A model generated the notes under the pieces. The model saw nothing but the letters and a program-made list of their open reading frames with translations. It was not told the origin of the DNA and made no database searches. A stretch of DNA of 49,063 nucleotides from a virus. Of this stretch, positions 33,073-43,339 are shown one piece after another. Numbering within the stretch: position 1 is the first letter of the stretch; each line of letters starts with the position of its first letter. The stretch covers positions 1 to 49,063 of the IMG/VR virus record IMGVR_UViG_3300030110_004014; one strand, given 5' to 3'. The translations under genes and the position numbers were made by a program.

Positions 33073-34611
33073 TTAATACTCTTCAACTTTAAATCTAAAT
33101 ACTTCGTCTTGTTCTTCCCAAGATTTTGCATACTCATCATAAAATGCGAACTTAAAGGCATACATGTATCCAGGTTCTAATAGCTTCATATCAAAGTCAA
33201 AATAGTTACCAGATACATCGTAAGAAAGTCCGGTATGAAAATCTGAACCTGTTCCATAAGAAACTGCTTCGTAACCATCCAACAATCGATACACACGATA
33301 AGATGCACTTTGAATAGGCGTCATCGGTGGATTGTTTTTGGCCACTGTATAGATGTTGGGGCTCCAGTTTTTCTTACGCACAAATAAGTTAAAGCGTGCG
33401 GTTTCACGAGGGTAGTAAGAATCTTTGAGATTGGTAATGTTAATAAAATAAGTCGGGGGCTCTAATGTCAAGCCTGTACTAAGAAGTCGAGGCTCGATGG
33501 CTCCTGTAAAATATTGTTCACTGCCGCTCCACCATACATCATATAGAGGTTCAACATTGGAAGACACAATAGCTACAGAAGCACTGTAAATACCAGTGGA
33601 GACATGGCCGCCGGTCACCACATTGGTTCCGTTAAAAAGTGTCAGCTTGCTGCCGGAGGGGCCCGTGTTGTAAGGTGAGGAGCCGGAATATAAACTAACA
33701 TATAGTTTGCCTGTACCAATAGATGGAAGGTTTGTTAAGCGTCCTCGTACAAGGTTATAGAAATAAAGAGTATTTAAGTTGTCGGCGGCGGGGGCGCGAG
33801 AACTACTAAAGTAAAAATGGCCGCGGTCGTCTTCACGAACATCGCTCCATCGAGCTTCAATGGTTGGCCGTTTGAAAAAATATTGTGATCCTCGGGCAAA
33901 AAATCGTTTGGTATAGTTAGAGACTGTTGCTCCGCGAGGATTATTTTGTACGCTTTGGGCGTTTGACGCTAAGACTGTTTTACCGGAGCCTGAAGCTTCT
34001 TGACTGGAGGTTAATTTGATGCCCATTCCGTAGTTGGCAATACCTCCTCCGCCGGAGCCTTTGATCCATCGTTCAACCAGAGGAGTAATATTAATCTCCA
34101 TATCCTCTAAGCCGCTGGCAAAACGTTGTTCGTAGCGATAATCCGCTGAACTCGATAGCCAATCTCCACCACCAGACACAGAGTTCCATGAGGAAGTAGA
34201 GCTTGCACTCATCCAGTTTGAACCAATATTACCTTTTGTGAGATCTTTATAACCTTCCAAGTCTAAGCCAATACCTTCTTGCCATGCAGTTTTCAAAGGA
34301 TTAACTACAATCCTTATGTCAGGCGGAACAGTTTTGGAACTTGGAGCGTTAAATACACGCAAGTAAAAACTAACGCTTCCAGATGCAGGAATTCTTGAAG
34401 CTGTACGATCAGCAGAAATCTCATTAACTGGAAACTTAAGCAAGACTCTTGACAGTTCTTGAGAGGAAGTAGTCTGGCGGCCGTAGATTGAAAAAACCTC
34501 TAGTACATCTGCTGCGCCGGCATTAGAGCCTGTGCCTCGGATGCGAAGATTTGGTTGGAATGCATTAACGATTGTATTATCAGCGGACGCTGTATATCTA
34601 AGCAAAGGCAT
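33073..34611 (-). CDS. Baseplate/tail protein with DNRLRE-like beta-sandwich
   Basis: The protein has 512 residues. The first ~200 follow the pattern of DNRLRE/carbohydrate-binding beta-sandwich modules: MPLLRYTASADNTIVNAF, SRVLLKFPVNEI, SVSFYLRVFNAP, then INITPLVERWIKG. The C-terminal half contains beta strands with VSLYSGSSPYNTG, NLFVRKKNWSPNIY, YRVYRLLDGYE and WEEQDEVFRFKVEEY, which look like further sandwich domains. It follows the gp6-like gene with a one-base overlap at 34611, so a baseplate-distal structural role is likely. No catalytic motif is seen. Confidence 0.68.
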   Translation of the reverse strand: MPLLRYTASADNTIVNAFQPNLRIRGTGSNAGAADVLEVFSIYGRQTTSSQELSRVLLKFPVNEISADRTASRIPASGSVSFYLRVFNAPSSKTVPPDIRIVVNPLKTAWQEGIGLDLEGYKDLTKGNIGSNWMSASSTSSWNSVSGGGDWLSSSADYRYEQRFASGLEDMEINITPLVERWIKGSGGGGIANYGMGIKLTSSQEASGSGKTVLASNAQSVQNNPRGATVSNYTKRFFARGSQYFFKRPTIEARWSDVREDDRGHFYFSSSRAPAADNLNTLYFYNLVRGRLTNLPSIGTGKLYVSLYSGSSPYNTGPSGSKLTLFNGTNVVTGGHVSTGIYSASVAIVSSNVEPLYDVWWSGSEQYFTGAIEPRLLSTGLTLEPPTYFINITNLKDSYYPRETARFNLFVRKKNWSPNIYTVAKNNPPMTPIQSASYRVYRLLDGYEAVSYGTGSDFHTGLSYDVSGNYFDFDMKLLEPGYMYAFKFAFYDEYAKSWEEQDEVFRFKVEEY

Positions 34612-36407
34612 TATCTAACTTTTCCTTTTATATCTGTGGCTGGGTATTTGATTTCGAATATTCCATTAAGAGGAGCAATTAAATAACTACCATCAGGTGA
34701 CAAATTCTTATTAATATTGTATCCCACAGAAGAGTAACTTGCGCCAGTTTTGTTCACAATCTTTACCGATAAAACATCCAAAATATCAGGGACTTTTTTT
34801 AACTCACTGTAAATGTCGCTGATATACATTTGTTCTGCGATAAAAAACCCTTCAGAAAACTTATCTGAGAGTTGAGATATTGCGCTCATCATAACATCAT
34901 TTTTATTTGCGCCGGCAACGGGCTTAATAACAAATTCAATTCCTAAGTTAATAATATATGGATCTAAAATATCTACCGTGTCATTAATCATTCTATACTG
35001 GTTTAGCCAAGTTTTTAAGTTTTTCTTAATAACTGCATTAGTTTTTGTCAGTTTTCCAAAAGAATCTTGAGAAACCACATACATGTTAAGGTTTCGTTTT
35101 AGAGAGTTTTGATCTTTTTGTGTTGATACTCGATAAATAGATCCAAATTTAGCGGGCATCCTATATGCTAAATTTTCATAATCTGCTTGAGTTACCGCGC
35201 GGTTTTGAGTAGGAAATGTGTCAAAAATGCGTCTTTTAAGTTCGCCGTTGGACAGATTATTACTAACACCAACGATAGGGGTCTCGTTGGTTACTTCGAT
35301 AGAGTTCTTCACAGTATCCATCGTCGAAACAGAAAGAGAAGTTTCGTCAGCAAATGCTAACAATAAAGAGTTTACAGAGTTGATAGAATTAGCAGCGACG
35401 TTTGTATTGGTTGGATTTTGAGCACGATAAGTGACCACTAAAGTGGTGTCTGATGGTACTATTCCAAAATTAGAGTTTTTACTTATGCGGGTAGGATCAA
35501 ATGTGGTATCGGTTGTATAGGATTTTCCAAATATATTCATTGCCACACTTTGTGGATTTGCGATAACGTCAGAAGAACCCTCTTCTCCAGATCCAAACTG
35601 GAGATAAACACCATTTCTTTCTCTTACTACTACAAATTTTCTTGATACGAGCAGGGGTTTTAAAATAGAAGGCACATTATCATTTTGATAATTATCGTTT
35701 TTTAGTTCTTTGTAGACCATATCTTGTGCAAGATAATCAACTTCATAATATTCATTTCCTTCGCTATCGAATACAGACAAGATTTCAACCATATTTGGAT
35801 TGCCAATCTTTATTGTTTTAAATCTTTGATAGGCGCCGCACTCATATGTGGAGACTCCAAATTGGCCAGATACAACATTTCCATATGCTTTGATAGCATA
35901 ATAGGTAGGAGCACCAGTAGTAGCATCTTGGCGAGCAACGACAATAAGATTTTTGGGATCTTTAAAATCTACATTTTCAGTAAGAACATAGGAAATGCCG
36001 GCACCCGAACCAACGACAGTTCCTCGTTGTAGTATTGGAATATATTCTTCGTTAGGACCCAGGCCGGTGCTTTGAGCAGGAACCATTATATAGAATGCAA
36101 CTTTGCCATATGTCGAGGCGCGTCCAGGAGATTTGTAGCCTAAAACGCGGCCATGTCGAATAATATTATTTCTTTCGAAGGATGTATCCAAGAAAGATTC
36201 ATTAATATTGTAATCCATATATAGAGACAACTGGTCTCCAACGTATGCAACGGCATCGATCATCATTGCACCAAATGATGATTCGCTAAAATCTTGAAAC
36301 TGGTCGGGGTAATATCTCTGAACTAAATCTAATAAGTCGCTGCGTATTTCTGTGAATTCTCGGTTTAGATAATTAACCGGCATTATTTTTTTAGTACTAT
36401 CTGGCAT
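34611..36407 (-). CDS. Baseplate wedge protein, T4 gp6/J-like
   Basis: The protein has 598 residues. The N-terminus carries the hallmark segment of gp6/baseplate-J proteins: DLLDLVQRYYPDQFQDFSES then SFGAMMIDAVAYVGDQLSLY, followed by ESFLDTSFERNNIIRHGRVLGY. The middle has the beta-domain insertion typical of the family (GTVVGSGAGISYVLTENVDF). The later part has RRIFDTFPTQNRAVTQADYEN, matching the C-terminal J-like region. In T4, gp6 dimers form the ring that holds the baseplate together and drives the hexagon-to-star change. It follows gp25 by 15 bases, and gp25 and gp6 pack together in contractile baseplates. The ATG is at 36407. Confidence 0.87.
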   Translation of the reverse strand: MPDSTKKIMPVNYLNREFTEIRSDLLDLVQRYYPDQFQDFSESSFGAMMIDAVAYVGDQLSLYMDYNINESFLDTSFERNNIIRHGRVLGYKSPGRASTYGKVAFYIMVPAQSTGLGPNEEYIPILQRGTVVGSGAGISYVLTENVDFKDPKNLIVVARQDATTGAPTYYAIKAYGNVVSGQFGVSTYECGAYQRFKTIKIGNPNMVEILSVFDSEGNEYYEVDYLAQDMVYKELKNDNYQNDNVPSILKPLLVSRKFVVVRERNGVYLQFGSGEEGSSDVIANPQSVAMNIFGKSYTTDTTFDPTRISKNSNFGIVPSDTTLVVTYRAQNPTNTNVAANSINSVNSLLLAFADETSLSVSTMDTVKNSIEVTNETPIVGVSNNLSNGELKRRIFDTFPTQNRAVTQADYENLAYRMPAKFGSIYRVSTQKDQNSLKRNLNMYVVSQDSFGKLTKTNAVIKKNLKTWLNQYRMINDTVDILDPYIINLGIEFVIKPVAGANKNDVMMSAISQLSDKFSEGFFIAEQMYISDIYSELKKVPDILDVLSVKIVNKTGASYSSVGYNINKNLSPDGSYLIAPLNGIFEIKYPATDIKGKVR

Positions 36408-36422
36408 GTTTAGTTCCTTCTA

Positions 36423-36788
36423 TTAAATAGTGAATTCAAGTAGATCTTGGAATCCTAAATCGGGAATTGAATAAGTTATTTTTATATTCATCGTAGGAGA
36501 ACCAGTTGGACGCGTTACCTGAACGTCTTTTACCGTGATAACCGGTAAATAAATTTTTGCTTGTCGTTTGATGCGACCCATAACTTCATCCTGAGTTACA
36601 GAGGCAAAATTTTCAAACAAAAAGGTTTTTAGCCCCACTCCATAGTTGGGATCCATCACTCTTTCACCGGGAATAGTAAGCAGTAACATCTTAAAATTTT
36701 GTTTAATCGTTTCTTGGAAGGTCTTCAACATTGTAAAACCATCACCCGAATCAAACATTATTGGTACTTTAACTCCAAAAGAAGACAT
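36423..36788 (-). CDS. Baseplate wedge protein, GPW/gp25 family
   Basis: The protein has 121 residues, the normal size. The family signature is clear: LLLTIPGERVMDPNYGVGL with E42-R43, P47 and Y49-G50, then KTFLFEN, and ASVTQDEVMGRIKRQAKIYL. In T4, gp25 nucleates sheath contraction from the baseplate. An older 'lysozyme-like' label for this family is not supported by its role. The gene lies between the 2169-residue protein and the gp6-like gene, the conserved gp25-gp6 order. The leader contains AGAGG and an AT-rich ATATTTATATAG stretch. Confidence 0.93.
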   Translation of the reverse strand: MSSFGVKVPIMFDSGDGFTMLKTFQETIKQNFKMLLLTIPGERVMDPNYGVGLKTFLFENFASVTQDEVMGRIKRQAKIYLPVITVKDVQVTRPTGSPTMNIKITYSIPDLGFQDLLEFTI

Positions 36789-36818
36789 TTTTAAACCTCT
36801 ATATAAATATTCACTAAA

Positions 36819-39800
36819 TTATTTCTTACACTTGTTTCCGTTAGCATCAAAAGGATTTGAACGAATTTTTCGTCGTTTATACCAAGGAAAAAGAGATATT
36901 CCAGGACTAGGAAACATAAAAGATTTTAAATTCTTTATCATGCGAGCACCTGGATCGAACTGGTCAAAATCCTTACTAGGATCAAAATCTCTTGCAAAAT
37001 AGTAAGTTTTAAACAACTTTTTGATACGTGATTTAGAGTTTCTTAGTAACACTTTATCCCACTCGTCCCAAGTTACTGTAAATAATCCAAAGATAGGATT
37101 ATCTTGACGATCAAAAAAGTTAGCCCAACCTTCCGATGAATCTGAGTAATCAGGAGTATAATCTCCATTATCAGCGTTGGGGAATTTAACTTTTGCTCCC
37201 GGTATCTGTTGAGTATCCGAATATAATGTTACATCGCCCACTGTTGCCGCGTCAGATCCAGCGTATGGATCGTCGGTACTATCCGATTCCATAACACGGT
37301 TTACAGAAGAAAAGAACGTCGGCTTACCGACACCAGGCGCAACAGTTGTTTCACCAATTGATGCTAAGAAACTCATATCGGTATAAACTGTCAATGTAGA
37401 GAGTGCTTTAGTAATCGGAAAAAGATACTCATATATTAATTTAAATTTAGGATCTTCTACGAGATGATTTATTAAACAAAACAACAAATCGCTATTTGCT
37501 GTTAGATGTTGTATCTGTCCAATTTTTAAATCTAAAGCATTAATCTCGACAGTCACCAACTCTTCTTTTGCTCCTGATACTAAAATAGAAAATTGTAGCC
37601 CGTATCGCACTCCCAGTTCGCCTGTGATTCCTATCTGTCGTTCTTCAAGAGTTTCCTCATCCATTTGCATTACTGGTTGCATTGTTCCGGGATATACTTC
37701 TGAAATATTGAGGTTATTATCATTTGTGTTAATAATAGTGTCAATAGCTGTAGTTGGAGCGTATTTATTGCCGTTAATCGCGATGTATTTTTCTATAACA
37801 AAAGGTGTTGATCTCTGGGACGTGTTATAAGTTCCTGTTCCGTATTCTACAACATCTCCAATGGGAACTATAATTTTATCTGCCATGACTTGTAGTTCTT
37901 CGTGAGGTTCATCTGTGTGATATTCACCCTGCATGTATATAGTATCCCCTTCGTCGTCCAGGTGAGCATGATAATACCCAGTATACACTTCTCCCGTAGA
38001 AGCTACACTAAACTCGGAACCGGCAGTATATAAAGCCGATCCAGATGTGGGAAGATCTGTATATTCCTTTACAATTTCTTTATGAAGGTCTAAATCAATT
38101 CCACCTTGAGTAAGTTCAGTCAAGACATAGTAGCCCATATTTTTATAAGCAGGGGTTCTTTTTTGAATTTTAAGATTTTCAATAAAACGTTTTCCCATTT
38201 CGTTTAGTTGAATGATCACCAACTCCTTTAAGATTAATTTTGCATCTTCCTCGGTAGCTTGAATAGCTTCGTAATTTTTTTCTTCACGATAACCTGTAAG
38301 AGTTTGAAATAATGGAATTTGTTTACTTTTTTTAAGATCCCAAAATAAATCTTTTGAAGGATATTGATATATTTCCTGCATATCGTTAAGACGCATAAGT
38401 GCTTCAACTATTCCGGCTGAAGGTTTTGGGATTTTTTTAGATTCTAAAAGATAACTATAATATTGCACTGATTGTTCTAAAAATCCGTACCAGAATTCCT
38501 CATCTTTAAAAGGATTAAAAAATTCAAAAAATCCTATTTCAGCGTCTTTTAATGAATGTTCCATATCCTCTACAATAAACTGCGCGAATAGGTTTCCGTA
38601 CATATGCGGAAATGATGGAGCAAATTTAGTAAACACACTCGCAGCTTTAACAAAATGCGTAGAAGCATATATTCTACACGCAGCATCAATAAGGCCGTAA
38701 ATACCACTTCGAGAGGTACGATCTAAAATTCGATTATATGGAAGTTCCAATACACAATCTTTAGGAGAAGCTAATCGTTTGTCAAGAGGCATTGAAGAAT
38801 ACATGCTGTTTATTTTATCACTAATATCTCCAAAATTTACCAGATCTTCTTTAGATGGCTTGCATGGACTTACTTCAGGAAACATAACTTCTGCAAATCC
38901 ATACCAACCTTCGTTTTGCATAGGCTTAACATAGACTGCAGGAGAAGTATATGTTCCTCCATAAGTGGTCGGGTCTAAATAAAAGATACGAATATCGTCT
39001 GGATTATCTTTGTTTTCATATTGATCTCTGGATAATCCTAAAATAGCGTTTTCATTTCGAAGTTTTTCTCCGCCAATAGTGGCTTTTGAATATAGAGTGC
39101 CACCAGGGCTGTCGGTTTGTCCATCATCTACAACATAGTCTGCATCTTCAGGACTCAGTGTTTCAAACTGCGCGCCAAATGACCACGCCTCATCATTGGA
39201 AGCAATATCGGATTTTAATCGAGAAAATATCGCCGACATAACTTCATCATGAAAAGTTTTTAATGTACTGTTATTATAAGTGGAGCCGTTCTCCTGAAAC
39301 ATTTCTCCCAACAAAACAACCTGCGGAGAATATTCGCTTAATGTTTGGAAACAATCCATAAACTTGGGATATGAATCTCTATTTTCTAAAACATATCCCA
39401 AAGTATCATCTACGGTCATAAATTCGAACACTTGATCTTCGATTATTGATTCTTGCGCAGAACCCAATAAAGCTTGTTGACCCAAGTCTAAAAGAGTGGA
39501 TGTGGCAATATATTTAAATCCTTCATTGGTGTATTCTACAATCCGCATGCGTGTCGCATCCAAAGGTTTTTCTAAAGTTCCCACATTCTTATATGCTTCT
39601 GTTTCGGAATTATAATCCATATCAGAAAGATACAATTCAAAATCATATCCCAAGCCATACCATCCTTCTAAATTGCTTATAGGGGCGCCGGAACCCAGTC
39701 CATTAAGATTGTCTCTGAACTGTAGGGTGATGTCCGGGGTTTCCTTGCGACCCTTCCTGTTGATTACAAGCCATGGCTCAGAATCTACATATTTTGTATA

Positions 39801-42800
39801 ATAGTTGATATTATATCCAAAATCGGGAAGGCCTATAAGATTAGGATTATCGTATACAGCAGTTCCAACTCCTCCACTCCATCCTAAATTTTTATATGAT
39901 GAAGAGTTTTGAATTGTATCAACGGGAGCATTGGTAGATGAAAAATTGGTTTCTAGTTTTCTGTTCATGTAATCGCGCAACCATTCTGCTACTGTGGTGG
40001 GGTAATTGTGAAATTGAGTTTTTGTCGGAGAAGGATCGCTAAAAATAAAAGCAATGGGGCCAAGAAGCAGAAGGGCCGGGTTGCTTGCTACTGCTAAACC
40101 GCTATAATCATTTGGCAGACTTTTGTCTGTGATAAAATCTACTTTACGGGGATCGTTCCCCACTAATCGGTGGTGTGTTGTAAGGGCGCGCCCCATCGTA
40201 TCAGATAGAATCATATTAATGAGGCCCCAATCGCCCCACATCGGACCATTACCAAGCATGTCTTTGGCAAAATCTAATTTTAGTTGCTTTAAAGAGCCAT
40301 CAATTGCACTTGTTGCTGCAGCTATTTGAGTTTCATTTTCGAAAGGAAAAAATCCATTATTGCAGCCTGGCTCTGAAACTTCGGGAGGCATCTCTAACGG
40401 GACACCTCCTAGAATGTCTTCTAAATCATTAGCTGCTTCTGCGGCTGATTCTTCACACATTTGTTTAGCTTGGCTTTCTGTAGCGCGGCCCTCTAACAAC
40501 GCAACTCGTAGATTACAATAATCTTCTAAGTCATCTGGAGTCGCACACAAAGTAGGATTTGCTGGCAGTTTATCATTTTCTGGAATATTGTTTAGAAAAT
40601 CTTTTATATTATCTCTAACATCTGCTGGAAATAAAAAACCTACATTTTTATAAAAATCTTTAATAGCTTGTTTGTTTGGTAAGCCCTCGCGAAATTGTGG
40701 ATATTCATGCTCAATTAATCGATCTATAATGGTAGCCGAAATATCAGACATTTTTCCATCAAAGGCCTCCATCATCTCTCTGCGGGTCATGCTTGAAGAT
40801 TGATCCGACAAGAAATCCGCAACTGCAGTTTCGTCTGTCAGCGCGGCGCCGCCGGGTCCCAAGGTTGCAAAAAGTTCATCTACTGTATCTGACACCTGTT
40901 CAGGAGTAGAATCTGGGCCACATATTGCGTCTCCAACGATGGAGGCAAAATCTGCGTTTCCGCTAGCAACAGATTCTATTATAGCTGTCCCTGTCGACGC
41001 ACCAATCTCTATAGCCTTACAAGTTGAGGTGCCTATAATACTACATAATTTTTGTGTTAAATTTTGTATCAGAGAAACTAAAATTTGTTGCGCGGCAAAT
41101 TCCCCCACATCTATAGAAATTTTTCCCCAATCTTGCCATGGTAAAAACCACTCAAACGGATTCTGAATAGCTGGAAGTGTAAAATCTTTTTTGCTTCTAT
41201 CGCACGGATCATAATTCGTCACATTGTTTATGAACCCCAGAGCGCTAGGTTGAAACAAGGGTGGTCGTGGACATTCGGGGTTAATCAACACATTAGCCAA
41301 CATTGAAACACCAGGCATTCTATCTAACAGCGGCACAACAACATCCAATAAAGAATCTTGCATAACATTTACTAAAGCATCTGCGTAGAGGCCTAAAAGC
41401 GTACTACGATCTAAAATACTTTGTGAATTGCTAGCAACATCAAACTGTTGAGCAAGAGTTCTTCTGCCACCAGTATCCGCCGAAAGAGCATCGCCACTTG
41501 AACTAGTTGTGTTGTCTTCTTCTTCTACACTAGTAGCTCGTTCACGGGAGACAACTCCTGGGTCAGACCATGGCTGTGGCACACCTTCGGTGATTAGTCG
41601 ATCTATCTGATCTACATCTAACCCAAGACTATCTGTATCTCCAGCTTCAAGGTCCAAAAGTATTTTTTCTTGTATTGCCATCTGCTGATCAGTGGGGAGA
41701 AAAGCTAGCATAGAACCAAAGTTTTCCAGACTCATATTTTTTATTGCCGATTTAATATTGATGCTGAGAAATTGTTCGAACGACATATTAGCAGCCAAAC
41801 ACTTAATCGCATCACCTTGGATTTTACTAATTCCACACCATTTGATATCTCCAAAAGCTTGAGACCAAATATCGTTTAAAAATTGCTCATCACCGCCGCC
41901 AAAATAATTGCCTACTTCCAAACCGGCACATATTGCAGTAAAGGGAGTTTTTTCTTCTTCCAATTCCTTGTAAGCCTGTTCCGTTGCAAAAGCGATAATA
42001 TCTGTCTCTTCTTTTTTGTCGGGATCGTATATTAAACCAATTTTTGCATCTAATTCTAATTTTTCGTCATTGGTAGCTATACACATATTCTTCACATAAC
42101 GATATGCAACTGCATCACCAATACTAAATTGATCATCTAAGATGTCTTGACCAAGAGATTTTGCCTCTGTTGCTAATGCATCTAAGACACAACCTTCAGT
42201 GCCTTGTTTGTTTTTGGGCCAATCATGAACCTCTTCTATTTCGGGATAAGTGTGTGCAACAAGAAATTCACTCCAAGAAGGAGGTTGTCGAGCTTTAATT
42301 TCATCAGTCATGGTTTTTAAATTTATAAAATACCCCATGGCCGTTGGGTCATTAAATACATCATGCTGAACTAAAGGTTTTAATTTGTTGTTTTTATAAA
42401 CAACCGGCGTATCACCACACCCTTGTACATAAGCTTCTATAGTGATTAGTTTGTAATCTTCATCAAAGGTAAAGGTTATCTTGTTGACCATTTTCTTAAA
42501 AGAGAAGTAATCCCCCATTGATAGGCCAGTAAATATATTGTATCCTTTAGAGTTTAAAAACTTATCAAGATTTTTCAAGATAGACATTAAATAATCGCCA
42601 TTTACAATTCCTGATCCATACAAATCCATCTTGGAAATAGAATAAAGCTTTCCTGAATCTTTAAAAAGCATATTGGTATTATTGATTGCATTTGCTACTC
42701 GGTAAAACCTAGAGTAAAGCCACATAGTTTTTTGAACTGTTCGCAGCATAGGATAAATTTTATTAGCGTTGTAGGTTACCACTCTTGAGGCGTCAGAGGT

Positions 42801-43328
42801 TTCCTCTTCCTCTTCTTCTTCATCTTCCGCTTCTTCCGAGGCAGCCTTTAAGTGAGCAAAATCTTCATATTTAATACAATAAAGTAATTTAAGGCGCGAT
42901 TTTGCGGCGGTACCTAAATAATATTTTTGATGTTCAATAGAATCTTTAACAAGAGCCCGCGATTCGTCGCTGTCTTCTTTTTCATAATTTGTTAAAAGAG
43001 AAGCAATGGCCTCTTCTTGATAATACGAAAAAAGTGCTTCAATATATTGTTCTTCACTTTGTGAGGATGTGTAGTCTATATCTTTGTCGGAACTTCCAGG
43101 AACAATACTGGTTTCTTCTGTGTTCACAGTGACGTAATATTTACATTTTTTTTCATTAAACCAAGGTTCTTCGGTAATTTGTTTTTTCCAGTTGGGTGCG
43201 ACGTAACTTAAATTTGGCTTACATTCTGGGCACTCTGGTGGTTGTTCGACAAAGGGCAAATCTGGGCACACATCTGGTACCAGATTTCCTGTTTTGTCTT
43301 GATATTTTAAAAATTTAGATTCTGCCAT
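36819..43328 (-). CDS. Giant baseplate-associated protein (2169 aa)
   Basis: A single 6.5-kb frame starts MAESKFLKYQDKTGNLVPDV with a Cys-rich N-terminal segment (PPECPECKPN, a possible metal site). It ends with a basic tail (RIKKLFKTYYFARDFDPSKD and NPFDANGNKCKK). Acidic low-complexity runs occur near residue 168-178 (AEDEEEEEEETSD) and a QQILVSLIQNLTQKLCSI helix near 760. No enzyme domain is recognisable. The position, between hub/spike-type genes and gp25, fits a wedge or inner baseplate protein. No similarity to T4 gp7 or gp10 can be claimed by eye. It may be a tape-measure-like scaffold, but extended heptads are not visible. Confidence 0.75.
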   Translation of the reverse strand: MAESKFLKYQDKTGNLVPDVCPDLPFVEQPPECPECKPNLSYVAPNWKKQITEEPWFNEKKCKYYVTVNTEETSIVPGSSDKDIDYTSSQSEEQYIEALFSYYQEEAIASLLTNYEKEDSDESRALVKDSIEHQKYYLGTAAKSRLKLLYCIKYEDFAHLKAASEEAEDEEEEEEETSDASRVVTYNANKIYPMLRTVQKTMWLYSRFYRVANAINNTNMLFKDSGKLYSISKMDLYGSGIVNGDYLMSILKNLDKFLNSKGYNIFTGLSMGDYFSFKKMVNKITFTFDEDYKLITIEAYVQGCGDTPVVYKNNKLKPLVQHDVFNDPTAMGYFINLKTMTDEIKARQPPSWSEFLVAHTYPEIEEVHDWPKNKQGTEGCVLDALATEAKSLGQDILDDQFSIGDAVAYRYVKNMCIATNDEKLELDAKIGLIYDPDKKEETDIIAFATEQAYKELEEEKTPFTAICAGLEVGNYFGGGDEQFLNDIWSQAFGDIKWCGISKIQGDAIKCLAANMSFEQFLSINIKSAIKNMSLENFGSMLAFLPTDQQMAIQEKILLDLEAGDTDSLGLDVDQIDRLITEGVPQPWSDPGVVSRERATSVEEEDNTTSSSGDALSADTGGRRTLAQQFDVASNSQSILDRSTLLGLYADALVNVMQDSLLDVVVPLLDRMPGVSMLANVLINPECPRPPLFQPSALGFINNVTNYDPCDRSKKDFTLPAIQNPFEWFLPWQDWGKISIDVGEFAAQQILVSLIQNLTQKLCSIIGTSTCKAIEIGASTGTAIIESVASGNADFASIVGDAICGPDSTPEQVSDTVDELFATLGPGGAALTDETAVADFLSDQSSSMTRREMMEAFDGKMSDISATIIDRLIEHEYPQFREGLPNKQAIKDFYKNVGFLFPADVRDNIKDFLNNIPENDKLPANPTLCATPDDLEDYCNLRVALLEGRATESQAKQMCEESAAEAANDLEDILGGVPLEMPPEVSEPGCNNGFFPFENETQIAAATSAIDGSLKQLKLDFAKDMLGNGPMWGDWGLINMILSDTMGRALTTHHRLVGNDPRKVDFITDKSLPNDYSGLAVASNPALLLLGPIAFIFSDPSPTKTQFHNYPTTVAEWLRDYMNRKLETNFSSTNAPVDTIQNSSSYKNLGWSGGVGTAVYDNPNLIGLPDFGYNINYYTKYVDSEPWLVINRKGRKETPDITLQFRDNLNGLGSGAPISNLEGWYGLGYDFELYLSDMDYNSETEAYKNVGTLEKPLDATRMRIVEYTNEGFKYIATSTLLDLGQQALLGSAQESIIEDQVFEFMTVDDTLGYVLENRDSYPKFMDCFQTLSEYSPQVVLLGEMFQENGSTYNNSTLKTFHDEVMSAIFSRLKSDIASNDEAWSFGAQFETLSPEDADYVVDDGQTDSPGGTLYSKATIGGEKLRNENAILGLSRDQYENKDNPDDIRIFYLDPTTYGGTYTSPAVYVKPMQNEGWYGFAEVMFPEVSPCKPSKEDLVNFGDISDKINSMYSSMPLDKRLASPKDCVLELPYNRILDRTSRSGIYGLIDAACRIYASTHFVKAASVFTKFAPSFPHMYGNLFAQFIVEDMEHSLKDAEIGFFEFFNPFKDEEFWYGFLEQSVQYYSYLLESKKIPKPSAGIVEALMRLNDMQEIYQYPSKDLFWDLKKSKQIPLFQTLTGYREEKNYEAIQATEEDAKLILKELVIIQLNEMGKRFIENLKIQKRTPAYKNMGYYVLTELTQGGIDLDLHKEIVKEYTDLPTSGSALYTAGSEFSVASTGEVYTGYYHAHLDDEGDTIYMQGEYHTDEPHEELQVMADKIIVPIGDVVEYGTGTYNTSQRSTPFVIEKYIAINGNKYAPTTAIDTIINTNDNNLNISEVYPGTMQPVMQMDEETLEERQIGITGELGVRYGLQFSILVSGAKEELVTVEINALDLKIGQIQHLTANSDLLFCLINHLVEDPKFKLIYEYLFPITKALSTLTVYTDMSFLASIGETTVAPGVGKPTFFSSVNRVMESDSTDDPYAGSDAATVGDVTLYSDTQQIPGAKVKFPNADNGDYTPDYSDSSEGWANFFDRQDNPIFGLFTVTWDEWDKVLLRNSKSRIKKLFKTYYFARDFDPSKDFDQFDPGARMIKNLKSFMFPSPGISLFPWYKRRKIRSNPFDANGNKCKK

Positions 43329-43339
43329 ATTAAGGAGTC

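Noticed and set aside
8988-36810. TATAAATA on the plus strand at 8988, 13449 and 36802 as late promoters
   Set aside because: They would transcribe antisense to every gene, and the same octamer also occurs inside coding DNA (for example near 17331 and 46138).
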